Shown: piece by piece, positions 26,412-35,102 of the stretch
Position numbering within the stretch: the first letter of the stretch is position 1
Layout of the letters: every line of letters starts with the position of its first letter
Assembly: GCF_003240585.1 (NCBI RefSeq)
Contig: NZ_PCDP01000001.1
Span: 124,001 to 188,000, forward strand
Source: Arminella tubonensis
GTDB taxonomy: Bacteria; Pseudomonadota; Alphaproteobacteria; Rhizobiales; Rhizobiaceae
Reading direction: 5' to 3'
DNA: 64,000 bases
Program-made: the position numbers and the translations under genes
The notes under the pieces: generated by a model
Databases searched by the model: none
Told to the model about the DNA's origin: nothing
Seen by the model: only the letters and a program-made list of their open reading frames with translations

Positions 26412-29400
26412 CATACCAGTTCCACGTCGATAACACCCGGCGCGGAGCGGAGTGCTGCGGCTATCTCCGGTGTGATGCGGTATTTGTTCGGCAGTTCGAC
26501 CTCGACCTCCCGCTTGCCCTCTTCCTTGATGACGATGAAGGAGACGAGGCCGTCGCCCTTGGCATTCAAATGGGCCGAGACCATCTTCAAAGGTCCGGAG
26601 TCCCTGATATAGACGCGCAACGCCTTCTGCATCTGCAGTGATTTCTCTTCCAGCGACTGGACCGTCTGCAGCCTGAGGCTGATGCCCTCCGGACGCTCTT
26701 CAGCAGCCGCCGTGATGACGAAGGATTTGCCGGCCTCCAGCACGTCGCGATACTGCGCCAGCATCTCCGAGAACATGACAGCCTCGAATTGGCCCGACGA
26801 ATCTGAAAAGACGAAGATGCCCATCTTGTTGCCGGTCCGCGTCTTGCGCTCCTGCTTAGAGATGACGGTTCCGGCAAGCCGCGCATTGCCGGCGCCCTGC
26901 TTCACCGCTGCCGAGAAATCGGCGAAGGTCTGGACGCGCAACTTCGTAAGGACCGCGTTGTAGGCATCCAGTGGGTGGGCGGTGAGGTAGAAGCCCAGCA
27001 CCTGAAATTCCCGCAACAGGCGCTCCGAGGCAAGCCAGGGCGTGAAGGGCGGGAAGGAGATCCGCTCCGGGCCTGAGCCTGAGCCACTGCCGAACATATC
27101 GGACTGGCCGCTGCGCTTGTTTTCCTGCGCGAGTTGCGCGTAGCCGATAACCCGGTCCAATCCGCCGATGACCTGCGCGCGGTCGATGCCGAAACAATCG
27201 AACGCTCCGGCGAAAAGCAGGCTTTCCAGCACCCGGCGATTGATCTGCTTCGGATCGATGCGCAGGCAGAAGTCCTCGAGGCTGGCAAACGGCGTATCGC
27301 CACGCACCTCGACGATATGGTCGACCGCCGATTCTCCGACACCCTTGATCGCGGCCAGCGCATAATAGATGCGGTTGTCTCCCGTCTGGAAATGACGGAA
27401 GGAGGTCTGCACCGATGGCGCCACCACCTCGATGCCGAGGCGCTTGGCATCCTGGCGGAAGTCGTTGACCTTTTCGGTGTTGGCCATATCGAGCGTCATC
27501 GAGGCGGCCAGAAACTCCACCGGATAGTGCGCCTTCATATAGGCGGTCTGGTAGGAGACAATCGCGTAGGCCGCTGCATGCGACTTGTTGAAGCCGTAGT
27601 TGGCAAACTTTGCGAGCAGGTCGAAGATCATATCCGACTGCGGCTTCGAAACGCCGTTCCTCATCGACCCCTCGACGAAACGGGCCCGCTGCTGGTCCAT
27701 TTCCGCCTTGATCTTCTTGCCCATGGCGCGGCGCAGAAGGTCGGCCTCGCCGAGCGAATAGCCGGAAAGCACCTGCGCGATCTGCATCACCTGTTCCTGA
27801 TAGACGATGACGCCCTGCGTTTCCTTCAGCAGATGGTCGATCATCGGATGGATCGATTCCAGCTCCTCCTCACCGTGCTTGCGGGCATTGTAAACCGGAA
27901 TGTTTTCCATCGGACCCGGTCGATAAAGCGCCACCAACGCAATGATGTCCTCGATGCAGTCCGGCCGCATGCCGAGCAACGCCTTACGCATGCCCTGGCT
28001 TTCCACCTGGAACACGCCGACCGTCTCGCCGCGCGAAAGCTTGTCGTAAGTCTCCTTGTCGTCGAGCGGGATGGTGGCCAGATTGATCGATATGCCACGC
28101 GTGGCCACGAAATCCACGGCCGTTTTCAGAACCGTCAGCGTCTTCAGTCCGAGAAAGTCGAACTTGACCAAGCCCGCCTGCTCGACCCACTTCATGTTGA
28201 ACTGGGTGACCGGCATATCCGAGCGCGGATCGCGATACATCGGAACCAGCTTCGACAGCGGTCGATCGCCGATGACGATGCCGGCTGCATGCGTCGAGGC
28301 GTGGCGATAGAGGCCCTCGATCTTCTGCGCGATGTCGAGCAGCCGGGCGACAACAGGCTCCTTGTCGGCCTCCTCCTGGAAACGCGGCTCTTCTTCGATC
28401 GCCTTTGCCAATGTGGTCGGATTGGCCGGGTTGTTTGGTACCAGCTTGCAGATCCTGTCGACCTGTCCGTAGGGCATTTCAAGCACACGACCGACGTCGC
28501 GTAGTGCTGCGCGAGCTTGCAGCGATCCGAAGGTGATGATTTGCGCCACCTGCTCGCGACCGTATTTCTGCTGGACGTAGCGGATCACCTCTTCGCGGCG
28601 ATCCTGGCAGAAGTCGATATCGAAGTCCGGCATGGAGACGCGTTCCGGATTGAGGAAGCGCTCGAACAGAAGTGAGAAACGCAACGGATCGACATCGGTG
28701 ATGGTCAATGCATAGGCGACCAGCGAGCCCGCGCCCGAACCGCGACCGGGGCCAACGGGGATGTCATGCTGCTTTGCCCATTTGATGAAATCGGCAACGA
28801 TCAGGAAGTAACCCGGAAACTTCATGCGCTCGATGACGCTGAGTTCGAATTCCAGCCGGTCGCGATAAACTTTTTCCTCATATCCCGGCGCCATGCCGAG
28901 CGTGGCCAGACGCATGTCGAGGCCCTCGACTGCCTGGTTGCGCAGTTCCAGCGCCTCCGCCCGCTCCGCCTCTTCGGCATCATCGGTGGCGCCCGTGAAA
29001 CGCGGCAGGATCGGTTTTCTCGTATCGAGCACGAAAGCGCAGCGCTCGGCGATCTCGACGGTATTTGCCAGAGCCTCCGGCAGATCGGCGAAGAGTTTTG
29101 CCATGTCGGCCCGGCTCTTCAGATAGTGGTCCGGCGTCAGGCGGAAACGGCTGTCGTCCGAGACGATAGCATTGTGAGCGACGGCCATCAGCGCATCATG
29201 GGCGTCATAATCGTCGCGTGTGGGAAAGAACGCCTCGTTGGTCGCGACCAACGGCAGGTCGTGCTCATAAGCCAGCGTCACCATTTTCTGCTCATGCCGG
29301 CGATCGAAAGTTCCGTGCCGCTGAAGCTCGACGTAAAGCCGATCACCGAACAGTCGCTTCAACTGAAGAATTCGGGCTAGTGCCAGCGCCGGATGGCCTT

Positions 29401-29905
29401 CTTTGAAGGCCAGGTCGACGGGACCACCAACCGACCCCGTCAGAGCGATCAAGCCCTCGGTGCCTATTTCCTCAAGCCAGGACGCATTGATATGGACTGT
29501 CTGACTGCTGTCGCCGCCAAGGTATGCGCGGCTGACCAAATCGACAAGACGCTCGTAGCCCCGATCGGACGCGGCGAGAAGTACGATCGCCGGAAGCTTG
29601 GCAAGCGCATGCTGACCGCTGCGCTTTTCAGTTTCGCCACCGTCTTCCATATCGATCGACACCTGGCAGCCGATGATCGGCTGCAAGCCCTCCTCCATCG
29701 CCTTTTGAGAAAACTCCAGCGCGACGAAGAGATTGTTCGTATCGGTGATGGCGATTGCCGGCTGATTGTCGCCGACTGCCTTGGCCAGGATCTTCTTGAG
29801 AGGCAAAGCGCCTTCAAGAAGGGAATAGGCGGAGTGGACTCGCAGATGCACAAAACCCGGCGACGGCCCCAGAGGGACGCCTGCACTGCCATTTGCTTCC
29901 GCCAT
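26411..29905 (-). CDS. dnaE: DNA polymerase III alpha subunit
   Basis: This 1164-residue protein is the replicative polymerase. The PHP domain at the N-terminus is degenerate: FVHLRVHSAYS has Arg22 in place of the second metal His and Ala26 in place of an acidic residue, so like E. coli DnaE it should need a separate proofreading subunit. The palm motif GPGRGSGAGSLVAYAL and the catalytic MPDFDIDFCQDRR are intact. A tandem HhH, an OB-fold domain (ARLAGTVISKQERKTRTG) and a C-terminal domain follow. The start has an upstream hairpin GCCCGA/TCGGGC. A 28-residue SOS-controlled peptide gene lies 116 bases upstream on the same strand. Confidence 0.97.
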   Translation of the reverse strand: MAEANGSAGVPLGPSPGFVHLRVHSAYSLLEGALPLKKILAKAVGDNQPAIAITDTNNLFVALEFSQKAMEEGLQPIIGCQVSIDMEDGGETEKRSGQHALAKLPAIVLLAASDRGYERLVDLVSRAYLGGDSSQTVHINASWLEEIGTEGLIALTGSVGGPVDLAFKEGHPALALARILQLKRLFGDRLYVELQRHGTFDRRHEQKMVTLAYEHDLPLVATNEAFFPTRDDYDAHDALMAVAHNAIVSDDSRFRLTPDHYLKSRADMAKLFADLPEALANTVEIAERCAFVLDTRKPILPRFTGATDDAEEAERAEALELRNQAVEGLDMRLATLGMAPGYEEKVYRDRLEFELSVIERMKFPGYFLIVADFIKWAKQHDIPVGPGRGSGAGSLVAYALTITDVDPLRFSLLFERFLNPERVSMPDFDIDFCQDRREEVIRYVQQKYGREQVAQIITFGSLQARAALRDVGRVLEMPYGQVDRICKLVPNNPANPTTLAKAIEEEPRFQEEADKEPVVARLLDIAQKIEGLYRHASTHAAGIVIGDRPLSKLVPMYRDPRSDMPVTQFNMKWVEQAGLVKFDFLGLKTLTVLKTAVDFVATRGISINLATIPLDDKETYDKLSRGETVGVFQVESQGMRKALLGMRPDCIEDIIALVALYRPGPMENIPVYNARKHGEEELESIHPMIDHLLKETQGVIVYQEQVMQIAQVLSGYSLGEADLLRRAMGKKIKAEMDQQRARFVEGSMRNGVSKPQSDMIFDLLAKFANYGFNKSHAAAYAIVSYQTAYMKAHYPVEFLAASMTLDMANTEKVNDFRQDAKRLGIEVVAPSVQTSFRHFQTGDNRIYYALAAIKGVGESAVDHIVEVRGDTPFASLEDFCLRIDPKQINRRVLESLLFAGAFDCFGIDRAQVIGGLDRVIGYAQLAQENKRSGQSDMFGSGSGSGPERISFPPFTPWLASERLLREFQVLGFYLTAHPLDAYNAVLTKLRVQTFADFSAAVKQGAGNARLAGTVISKQERKTRTGNKMGIFVFSDSSGQFEAVMFSEMLAQYRDVLEAGKSFVITAAAEERPEGISLRLQTVQSLEEKSLQMQKALRVYIRDSGPLKMVSAHLNAKGDGLVSFIVIKEEGKREVEVELPNKYRITPEIAAALRSAPGVIDVELV

Positions 29906-30021
29906 AATAAGCCTTCTCGTACGCCCGAATGAATCGGGCCCATTGTCGGCATTGCGGAAGACAGAGTCCAGACGTTATCCCGTAAATCACAGCTGCAGCG
30001 GCGCCGTCGGCCGGTTGAAAA

Positions 30022-30108
30022 TCACATCGCCATTACGATGATAGAAAAGCTGGCGACAAACATGACGATGGAGGTAAACGCGGCGACGTCTCTGATAAAG
30101 TCAGTCAT
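30022..30108 (-). CDS. 28-residue membrane peptide under LexA control (unannotated)
   Basis: The frame starts ATG at 30108, seven bases after an excellent AAGGAG Shine-Dalgarno, and encodes MTDFIRDVAAFTSIVMFVAS followed by FSIIVMAM before TGA. After a short charged head, about 20 residues are hydrophobic, a single membrane span. Its promoter is TTGACT (30160-30165) and CATACA (30137-30142), 17 bases apart, with a LexA box between them. Known SOS-induced membrane peptides of this size include SidA of Caulobacter, a division inhibitor, and TisB of E. coli, a pore-former. I infer a comparable role; sequence homology is not claimed. Confidence 0.7.
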   Translation of the reverse strand: MTDFIRDVAAFTSIVMFVASFSIIVMAM

Positions 30109-30130
30109 TAGGCCTCTCCTTGCTCGTTAT

Positions 30131-30165
30131 GTTTCCTGTATGTTCCATTTATGTTCACGAGTCAA
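30131..30165 (-). promoter_or_regulatory. LexA-controlled promoter of the 28-residue peptide
   Basis: Read on the reverse strand: TTGACT, 17 bases, CATACA. A perfect GAAC-ATAAATG-GAAC repeat (30142-30156) fills the spacer, and a near-perfect second copy (GTTT-CCTGTAT-GTTC on the plus strand, 30131-30145) overlaps it. Such a layout would block RNA polymerase directly when LexA is bound. Confidence 0.8.
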
Positions 30166-30229
30166 TCGCAATTTCGGTGAATTTATTGCGATTGTTAACG
30201 GTGCCAGCGAATGGAGCGAGTTTTTCTAT

Positions 30230-30244
30230 GTTCCCTATATGTTC
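30230..30244 (+). promoter_or_regulatory. LexA (SOS) box upstream of the DUF5680 gene
   Basis: GTTC-CCTATAT-GTTC is a perfect GTTC-N7-GTTC box. Its core CTATAT also matches the alphaproteobacterial -10 element, so the operator would lie over the promoter. The DUF5680 start codon is 56 bases downstream. Confidence 0.75.
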
Positions 30245-30300
30245 TTTACAGCGGTGATGGGATATGCAACTCTACGTTATGGATCGACACGGAGCGGAAC

Positions 30301-30768
30301 ATGTGGAGCCTGGCCGAACTGAATGATTTCATCGTCTATGCGAAGTCGAACAGCTATGTCGCCGGTGCCGAGCCGTCGACGTCATGCCGCCAGGGTTCAC
30401 ACGACATCGGCTATGCGGTCGGCGGATGGCGCTACCTTGACAGCTATTTCGGCGGCACGGATTTTGCCGGCCAGGAAGTGGTTTGGGCTAATGAAGAGCC
30501 GGTATGGGCGATGAACTATTTCGGGCGGATTTTGGAGCCGATGCTGATCGACGCGGCGATAGCAGGAAAAGTCATCAAAGCCGCACTGCAGTATATGTAT
30601 GTCGAAGAGAAGAGATTTCTCGGCGGTCTGGATTTCGACCATGAACTCGCCCGTTATCACGATCGCAATATTGGCGATTGCGCCCATTTCAGCGGGCGCG
30701 AGGTCATTGTGGTGGCCGGGCGGGAGGCTTATGAATTGTACTACCGCGGCGGGTTGATCAAACCTTGA
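30301..30768 (+). CDS. DUF5680 domain protein
   Basis: This 155-residue soluble protein matches DUF5680: SRQGSHD-like serine/glycine turn (here CRQGSHDIGY), GGWRYLDSYFGGTDFAGQEVV, then PVWAMNYFGRIL and a C-terminal VAGREAYELYYRGG. In other bacteria the domain is often attached to an XRE helix-turn-helix, which is absent here. The ATG at 30301 has GGAG six bases upstream. Preceded by a LexA box, it is probably an SOS gene. The biochemical role is unknown. Confidence 0.82.
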   Translation: MWSLAELNDFIVYAKSNSYVAGAEPSTSCRQGSHDIGYAVGGWRYLDSYFGGTDFAGQEVVWANEEPVWAMNYFGRILEPMLIDAAIAGKVIKAALQYMYVEEKRFLGGLDFDHELARYHDRNIGDCAHFSGREVIVVAGREAYELYYRGGLIKP

Positions 30769-30780
30769 GCGTGACCTTTA

Positions 30781-31464
30781 TCAAAATTCGACCACCTTGC
30801 CGTCGCTGATAGTGACGCGACGGTCCATGCGTGCTGCGAGGTCGTGGTTGTGTGTGGCGATCAGGGCCGCCAGTCCGGATTGGCGGACAAGCGCCTCTAG
30901 TGCGTCAAAAACGTAATGCGCGGTTTCAGGATCGAGATTGCCGGTGGGCTCGTCGGCAAAAAGGACCAAGGGCGCATTGGCGACGGCACGAGCGATTGCG
31001 ACACGCTGCTGTTCGCCGCCGGAAAGTTCGGTGGGACGGTGCTCGCCGCGATGGCCGATGCGCATGTAATCCAGCAACTGGCTCGCGCGCTGACGCGCCT
31101 CCTTCCAGGGAAGGCCGGCGATCAATTGCGGCATCATGATATTTTCGATGGCCGAGAATTCCGGCAGGAGATGGTGAAATTGGTACACGAACCCGATCTC
31201 GTTGCGACGGATCGCAGTGCGCCGTTCGTCCGAGAGCCCGTTGCAAGGGTTGCCGTTGATCGTAACATCGCCGGCATCGGGATGTTCGAGCAGGCCTGCC
31301 ACGTGCAGCAACGTTGATTTGCCGGTGCCCGACGGCGCTACAAGGGCGACGATCTCGCCACGATGCAGTGAAAAATCCGCACCTTTCAAAATGGAGAGAA
31401 CCGTTTCACCCTGGCCGTAATGGCGTTCGATGCCGGTAAGCTGCAGAACGACGTTTCGTTTCAT
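30781..31464 (-). CDS. lolD: Lipoprotein-releasing system ATP-binding protein
   Basis: This 227-residue ABC ATPase powers release of outer-membrane lipoproteins from the inner membrane. Walker A is APSGTGKST (43-51), the Q-loop is [12 protein letters not shown], the signature [14 protein letters not shown] and Walker [14 protein letters not shown]. The Q-loop and helix are typical of the LolD/MacB group. It is 15 bases downstream of the LolC/E permease gene, in one operon after proS, the usual order in rhizobia. It converges with the DUF5680 gene. Confidence 0.95.
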   Translation of the reverse strand: MKRNVVLQLTGIERHYGQGETVLSILKGADFSLHRGEIVALVAPSGTGKSTLLHVAGLLEHPDAGDVTINGNPCNGLSDERRTAIRRNEIGFVYQFHHLLPEFSAIENIMMPQLIAGLPWKEARQRASQLLDYMRIGHRGEHRPTELSGGEQQRVAIARAVANAPLVLFADEPTGNLDPETAHYVFDALEALVRQSGLAALIATHNHDLAARMDRRVTISDGKVVEF

Positions 31465-31479
31465 GAAATACAGGGGTCC

Positions 31480-32793
31480 CTATTCGTAGCGCAGCGCTTG
31501 CACCGGATCGAGCCGCGAGGCGCGCCAGGCGGGAAAGATGGTGGCGAGGAATGACAGGCCGAGCGCCATGACGACAACGGTGACCGTCTCGCCGATGTCC
31601 ATTTCCGCCGGCAGCTTGCTGAGGAAATAAAGCTGAGGGTCGAACAGAATCGTGCCCGACACCCAGGAAAAGAATTGGCGGATCGACTCGATATTTACGC
31701 AGACGACAACGCCGAGAAGGACGCCGCCGAGCGTGCCGACGATGCCGATCGCCGCGCCGGTCATGAAGAAAATGCGCATGATCGCCCCAGAGCTCGCCCC
31801 CATGGTGCGCAGGATGGCGATGTCGCTGCCCTTGTCCTTCACCAGCATGATAAGGCCGGAGATGATATTCAGGGCGGCGACCAGGACAATCATTGTCAGG
31901 ATCATGAACATCACGTTGCGTTCAACTTCAAGGGCGGAAAAGAATGTCTCGTTGCGTTGACGCCAGTCGGTCAGGAAGACCTGCCGCCCGGCCGCCGCCT
32001 CGACCTGCGGCCTCAACGCCTCGACTTCATCCGGCTTGGTGATGAACAGTTCGATCGATTGCACGATACCGGGCGCGTTGAAATAGAGCTGCGCTTCCTC
32101 GAGCGGCATGAAGATGATCGAGGCATCGTATTCCGACATGCCGATCTCGAAGATGCCCGAGACTGTATAGGATTTCACACGTGGATTGACGCCGAAGGGC
32201 GTGACGTCACCATCAGGCGCTATAAGGGTGATCTGGTCGCCGGCGGAAAGGCCCAGTTGCTGCGCCATGCGTGAGCCGACGAGGACCCCCCCGCCCGCGG
32301 CAAAGCCGACGAGATCGCCCGATTTGATGTTGCCGGAAATGGTCTTGAGCTTGGTCAGGTCCTCGGCGCGCATGCCGCGGACAAGGGCGCCGGTTCCAGC
32401 CCCGCCCTTGCCGGAGGCAAGCGTTTCACCTTCGACAAGCGGTATCGCCATGGTGACACCGGGGACTGCTGCAAATTTCTGCGCAAGCGCTGCGTAGTCG
32501 TTCAACGGCGTGTCGACCGGCTGGACAATGATGTGGCCGTTGAGGCCGAGGATGCGTGTGATCAGCTCGGTGCGGAAGCCGTTCATGACGGCCATGACGA
32601 TGATCAGGGTCGCGACACCCAGCATGATGCCGATGAACGAGAAGCCGGCGATGACGGAGATGAAAGCCTCTTTGCGCCGGGCGCGCAGATAGCGCCAGGC
32701 GACCAGCCGTTCGAAGACTGAAAACGGACGCGACGCAGGACCTGCGACTGATGTCTTTGCCTGCTGATCCACTGCCGCGCTGCTTACCGCCAT
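31480..32793 (-). CDS. lolC: Lipoprotein-releasing system permease LolC/LolE
   Basis: This 437-residue permease has an N-terminal membrane helix, a large periplasmic domain and three C-terminal helices (FtsX/MacB fold). The motif AVMNGFRTELITRILGLNGH after the first helix and the final ASRLDPVQALRYE are typical of LolC/LolE. A single homologue here suggests a LolF-like homodimer working with LolD, but that is an inference. The ATG at 32793 has AAGGA eight bases upstream and is preferred over a TTG five codons earlier. Confidence 0.94.
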   Translation of the reverse strand: MAVSSAAVDQQAKTSVAGPASRPFSVFERLVAWRYLRARRKEAFISVIAGFSFIGIMLGVATLIIVMAVMNGFRTELITRILGLNGHIIVQPVDTPLNDYAALAQKFAAVPGVTMAIPLVEGETLASGKGGAGTGALVRGMRAEDLTKLKTISGNIKSGDLVGFAAGGGVLVGSRMAQQLGLSAGDQITLIAPDGDVTPFGVNPRVKSYTVSGIFEIGMSEYDASIIFMPLEEAQLYFNAPGIVQSIELFITKPDEVEALRPQVEAAAGRQVFLTDWRQRNETFFSALEVERNVMFMILTMIVLVAALNIISGLIMLVKDKGSDIAILRTMGASSGAIMRIFFMTGAAIGIVGTLGGVLLGVVVCVNIESIRQFFSWVSGTILFDPQLYFLSKLPAEMDIGETVTVVVMALGLSFLATIFPAWRASRLDPVQALRYE

Positions 32794-32808
32794 TCGTCTA
32801 TCCTTCAA

Positions 32809-34131
32809 TCAGCCAACAAGTCGGTTGACCGCCGCTTCAATCGTCATTGTCTCGCGCGCGCCGGTCTTGCGATCCTTGACTTCCACTTCGCCGCTTGCGA
32901 CGGAGCGCGGACCAACGATGACCTGCACCGGCACACCGATCAAATCCGCCGTGGCGAATTTGGTTCCCGCGCGGTCGTCACGGTCGTCGAGCAGCACGTC
33001 CTTGCCGGCCTTCATGAACGCGGAATAAAGCTTTTCGCAGGCAGAATCACAGGCTTCGTCGCCGGACTTCATGTTGATCACAACAATGTCGAATGGCGCC
33101 ACGGAGGCCGGCCAGATGATACCGTTTTCATCATGCGACGCTTCGATGATGGCAGGCACCAGCCGGGTCGGGCCGATCCCATAGGAGCCCATGTGAACGA
33201 AGTGCTCCTTGCCGTCGGGTCCCTGGACCTTGGCGCCCATCGGCTCTGAGTATTTTTCGCCGAAATAGAAGATGTGGCCAACTTCGATGCCGCGGGCTGA
33301 AAGGCGCTCAGCTTCTGGAATGGCGCTAAAGGCAGCCTCGTCGTGCATTTCGGACGTGGCCGCGTAGACTGACGTCCATTGGTCGAAGATGCTCTGCAAC
33401 CCTGCGACATCATCGAAATCCGTATCCGCCGAAGGAATGTCGAAATTGACGAAATCCTTGTGGCTGAACACTTCCGATTCGCCGGTATCCGCCAGGATGA
33501 TGAACTCGTGGCTAAGATTGCCGCCGATCGGGCCGGTATCCGCGCGCATCGGGATAGCGCGCAGACCCAGCCGCGAAAATGTCCTGAGATAGGCAGCAAA
33601 CATCTTGCGGTAGGAATGCTCGGCGCCCTCGCGCGTGAGGTCGAAGGAATAGGCATCCTTCATCAGGAATTCGCGCGAACGCATGGTGCCGAACCGCGGA
33701 CGGATCTCGTCACGGAACTTGAGCTGGATATGATAGAGGTTGAGCGGCAGATCCTTGTAGGACTTGACGTAGGAACGGAAGATGTCCGTCACCATCTCTT
33801 CGTTGGTCGGGCCGTACAGCATGGGCCGGTCCTGCCGGTCCCTGATGCGCAGCATTTCCTTGCCGTAGGCATCGTAGCGTCCGCTTTCCTGCCAGAGCTC
33901 GGCCGACTGAAGCGTCGGCATCGACAACTCGATGGCGCCGGCGCGGTTCTGCTCTTCGCGGACGATGGCGTTGACCTTGTCGAGAACGCGCTTGCCAAGC
34001 GGCAGCCAGGAATAGATCCCCTGCGATTGCTGGCGTATCATGCCGGCGCGCAACATCAGCCTGTGGGAAACGATTTCCGCTTCCTTGGGGTTCTCCTTCA
34101 GGATCGGCATGAAGTAACGTGACAGACGCAT
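32809..34131 (-). CDS. proS: Prolyl-tRNA synthetase, short type
   Basis: This 440-residue class II synthetase charges tRNA-Pro. It has motif 2 ([21 protein letters not shown]) and motif 3 near [14 protein letters not shown], and a C-terminal anticodon-binding domain ([29 protein letters not shown]). It is far shorter than the 570-residue E. coli enzyme because the editing insertion domain is absent, as usual in alphaproteobacteria and mitochondria. The ATG at 34131 gives the family start [13 protein letters not shown]. It heads the proS-lolC-lolD unit. Confidence 0.96.
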   Translation of the reverse strand: MRLSRYFMPILKENPKEAEIVSHRLMLRAGMIRQQSQGIYSWLPLGKRVLDKVNAIVREEQNRAGAIELSMPTLQSAELWQESGRYDAYGKEMLRIRDRQDRPMLYGPTNEEMVTDIFRSYVKSYKDLPLNLYHIQLKFRDEIRPRFGTMRSREFLMKDAYSFDLTREGAEHSYRKMFAAYLRTFSRLGLRAIPMRADTGPIGGNLSHEFIILADTGESEVFSHKDFVNFDIPSADTDFDDVAGLQSIFDQWTSVYAATSEMHDEAAFSAIPEAERLSARGIEVGHIFYFGEKYSEPMGAKVQGPDGKEHFVHMGSYGIGPTRLVPAIIEASHDENGIIWPASVAPFDIVVINMKSGDEACDSACEKLYSAFMKAGKDVLLDDRDDRAGTKFATADLIGVPVQVIVGPRSVASGEVEVKDRKTGARETMTIEAAVNRLVG

Positions 34132-34277
34132 GGCAACTTCCAGATGGTTTGACGGGTTCTCGGCGTGGAATCGCACAATAAGTTAATGCTGGAGGCGTTC
34201 ATATCTGCTTCGTCGGCGGAAAGAAACCCGCATCTCGGCAGCCATCGCGCGATGGCTCTAAATGGCTTCAAAGAGAA

Positions 34278-34293
34278 CGCTAAATTTTTAGCG
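34278..34293. promoter_or_regulatory. Palindrome in the proS leader
   Basis: CGCTAAA-TT-TTTAGCG is a perfect inverted repeat of seven-base arms, about 25 bases downstream of the predicted proS -10 element. Confidence 0.35.
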
Positions 34294-34314
34294 CACTTCA
34301 AAAATACGCGTATT

Positions 34315-34344
34315 TATAAGGTGTTATAAGAAAAACTTGTCAAC
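34315..34344 (-). promoter_or_regulatory. Promoter of proS
   Basis: Reverse strand TTGACA (34339-34344) and CTTATA (34315-34320) are 18 bases apart (or 17 to CCTTAT), close to the consensus. The transcript would have a leader of about 175 bases before the proS ATG. Confidence 0.65.
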
Positions 34345-34430
34345 AGAAAAATTTTGCGCGAGTGTAGCAAAAATGCAAAAAAACAGATGACAAAGCTTAT
34401 TCTTTGAGCTAGTTTCAGCCCACAAAAGAG

Positions 34431-34567
34431 GCAAGGAGGTTAAATTCTTGTCGTTCTCGCGGTCAAGTCTTGGGAGGATCAGATCTTAGGCGCGCTAGTC
34501 GCTGCCCCGGCAACGGATAAGGATCACGCGAAACTTAAAAACAAGGCTAACCGCCTTGTTTTTTTTT
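34431..34567 (+). ncRNA. Candidate leader RNA or small RNA with a 13-codon frame
   Basis: AAGGAGG (34433-34439) is followed eight bases later by TTG at 34448 and a 13-codon frame ending TAG at 34489, rich in Ser and Arg. Fifty bases downstream is a strong terminator (34539-34567). No gene follows on this strand, so the transcript would be a stand-alone small RNA, possibly with a peptide. The 5' end and promoter are not resolved. Confidence 0.45.
34539..34567 (+). terminator. Intrinsic terminator
   Basis: AAACAAGGC and GCCTTGTTT arms with a TAACC-type loop and a nine-base T-run. Strong form, with no annotated gene directly upstream on this strand. Confidence 0.85.
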
Positions 34568-34713
34568 GCCTTCGCGTCAACTCCCCCCGCGTTCAAACAA
34601 ATGAGGCGATTTTATCGCACGAAAAAATGGCCGCAGCGCCTGCCGAGCAGGTCGACGCGGGTGTTGTTTGCCCTAAAAGTGTGACGGCCTCGTGACACAC
34701 CGTTTCATCGCGA

Positions 34714-34989
34714 TCACTGGTAGCGGGGAACGATGACCGGGATCGAATCTATGTTGATGCCAAGATAGTTCGAACAGATGAACCAGGTCCCGTAGATCAC
34801 GCCCGAAACCAGGGTCGTCAGCAAAACGACTCGCACCGCACGAAATTTCGTCGGGGCACTGGCGACGGTACCGAGGACGACCTCGTTGTCTTCTTCCTGG
34901 GTTCGCATGCCGATCGGCAGGATGGCGAACAGCGTGATCCACCAGACGACGAAGTAAACCGCCAGCGTCGACAGAATTGGTTGGATCAT
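34714..34989 (-). CDS. DUF1467 family membrane protein
   Basis: This 91-residue protein has two membrane spans (about 6-28 and 54-75) separated by the conserved LPIGMRTQEE motif and an acidic, Val-rich loop. This is the pattern of DUF1467, found mainly in Rhizobiales, with no known function. It lies downstream of mce with a 113-base gap and is usually found in this place beside mce and proS in rhizobia. Confidence 0.92.
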   Translation of the reverse strand: MIQPILSTLAVYFVVWWITLFAILPIGMRTQEEDNEVVLGTVASAPTKFRAVRVVLLTTLVSGVIYGTWFICSNYLGINIDSIPVIVPRYQ

Positions 34990-35102
34990 GTTTCTGCTCC
35001 CTCAGGCATGCGCATTTGGCCGCCAGGCGGCGCGCTCTTCCTCACGCCATATCTATAGAACCAAAGGTGCCGTCGTTCAAAGCGTGCGATAGCGCTCTAA
35101 TG

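Larger units (their letters stand above)
29906..30300. other. Divergent control region between dnaE and the DUF5680 gene
   Basis: This region of 395 bases contains the 28-codon membrane peptide gene at 30022-30108, LexA boxes at 30131-30156 and 30230-30244, and the hairpin GCCCGA/TCGGGC at 29923-29939, 18 bases before dnaE. Longer frames that cross it (for example 30038-30322) run over the promoter elements and are not supported. Confidence 0.7.
34132..34713. other. Long intergenic region between proS and the DUF1467 gene
   Basis: These 582 bases hold the proS promoter (34315-34344), a palindrome in its leader (34278-34293), and on the plus strand a short Shine-Dalgarno-led reading frame and a strong terminator (34448-34567). 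The rest (34569-34713) shows no gene that I can support. Confidence 0.6.

Noticed and set aside
30038..30322. 94-codon plus-strand frame across the LexA boxes
   Set aside because: It runs over both promoters and has no homology or good ribosome site.
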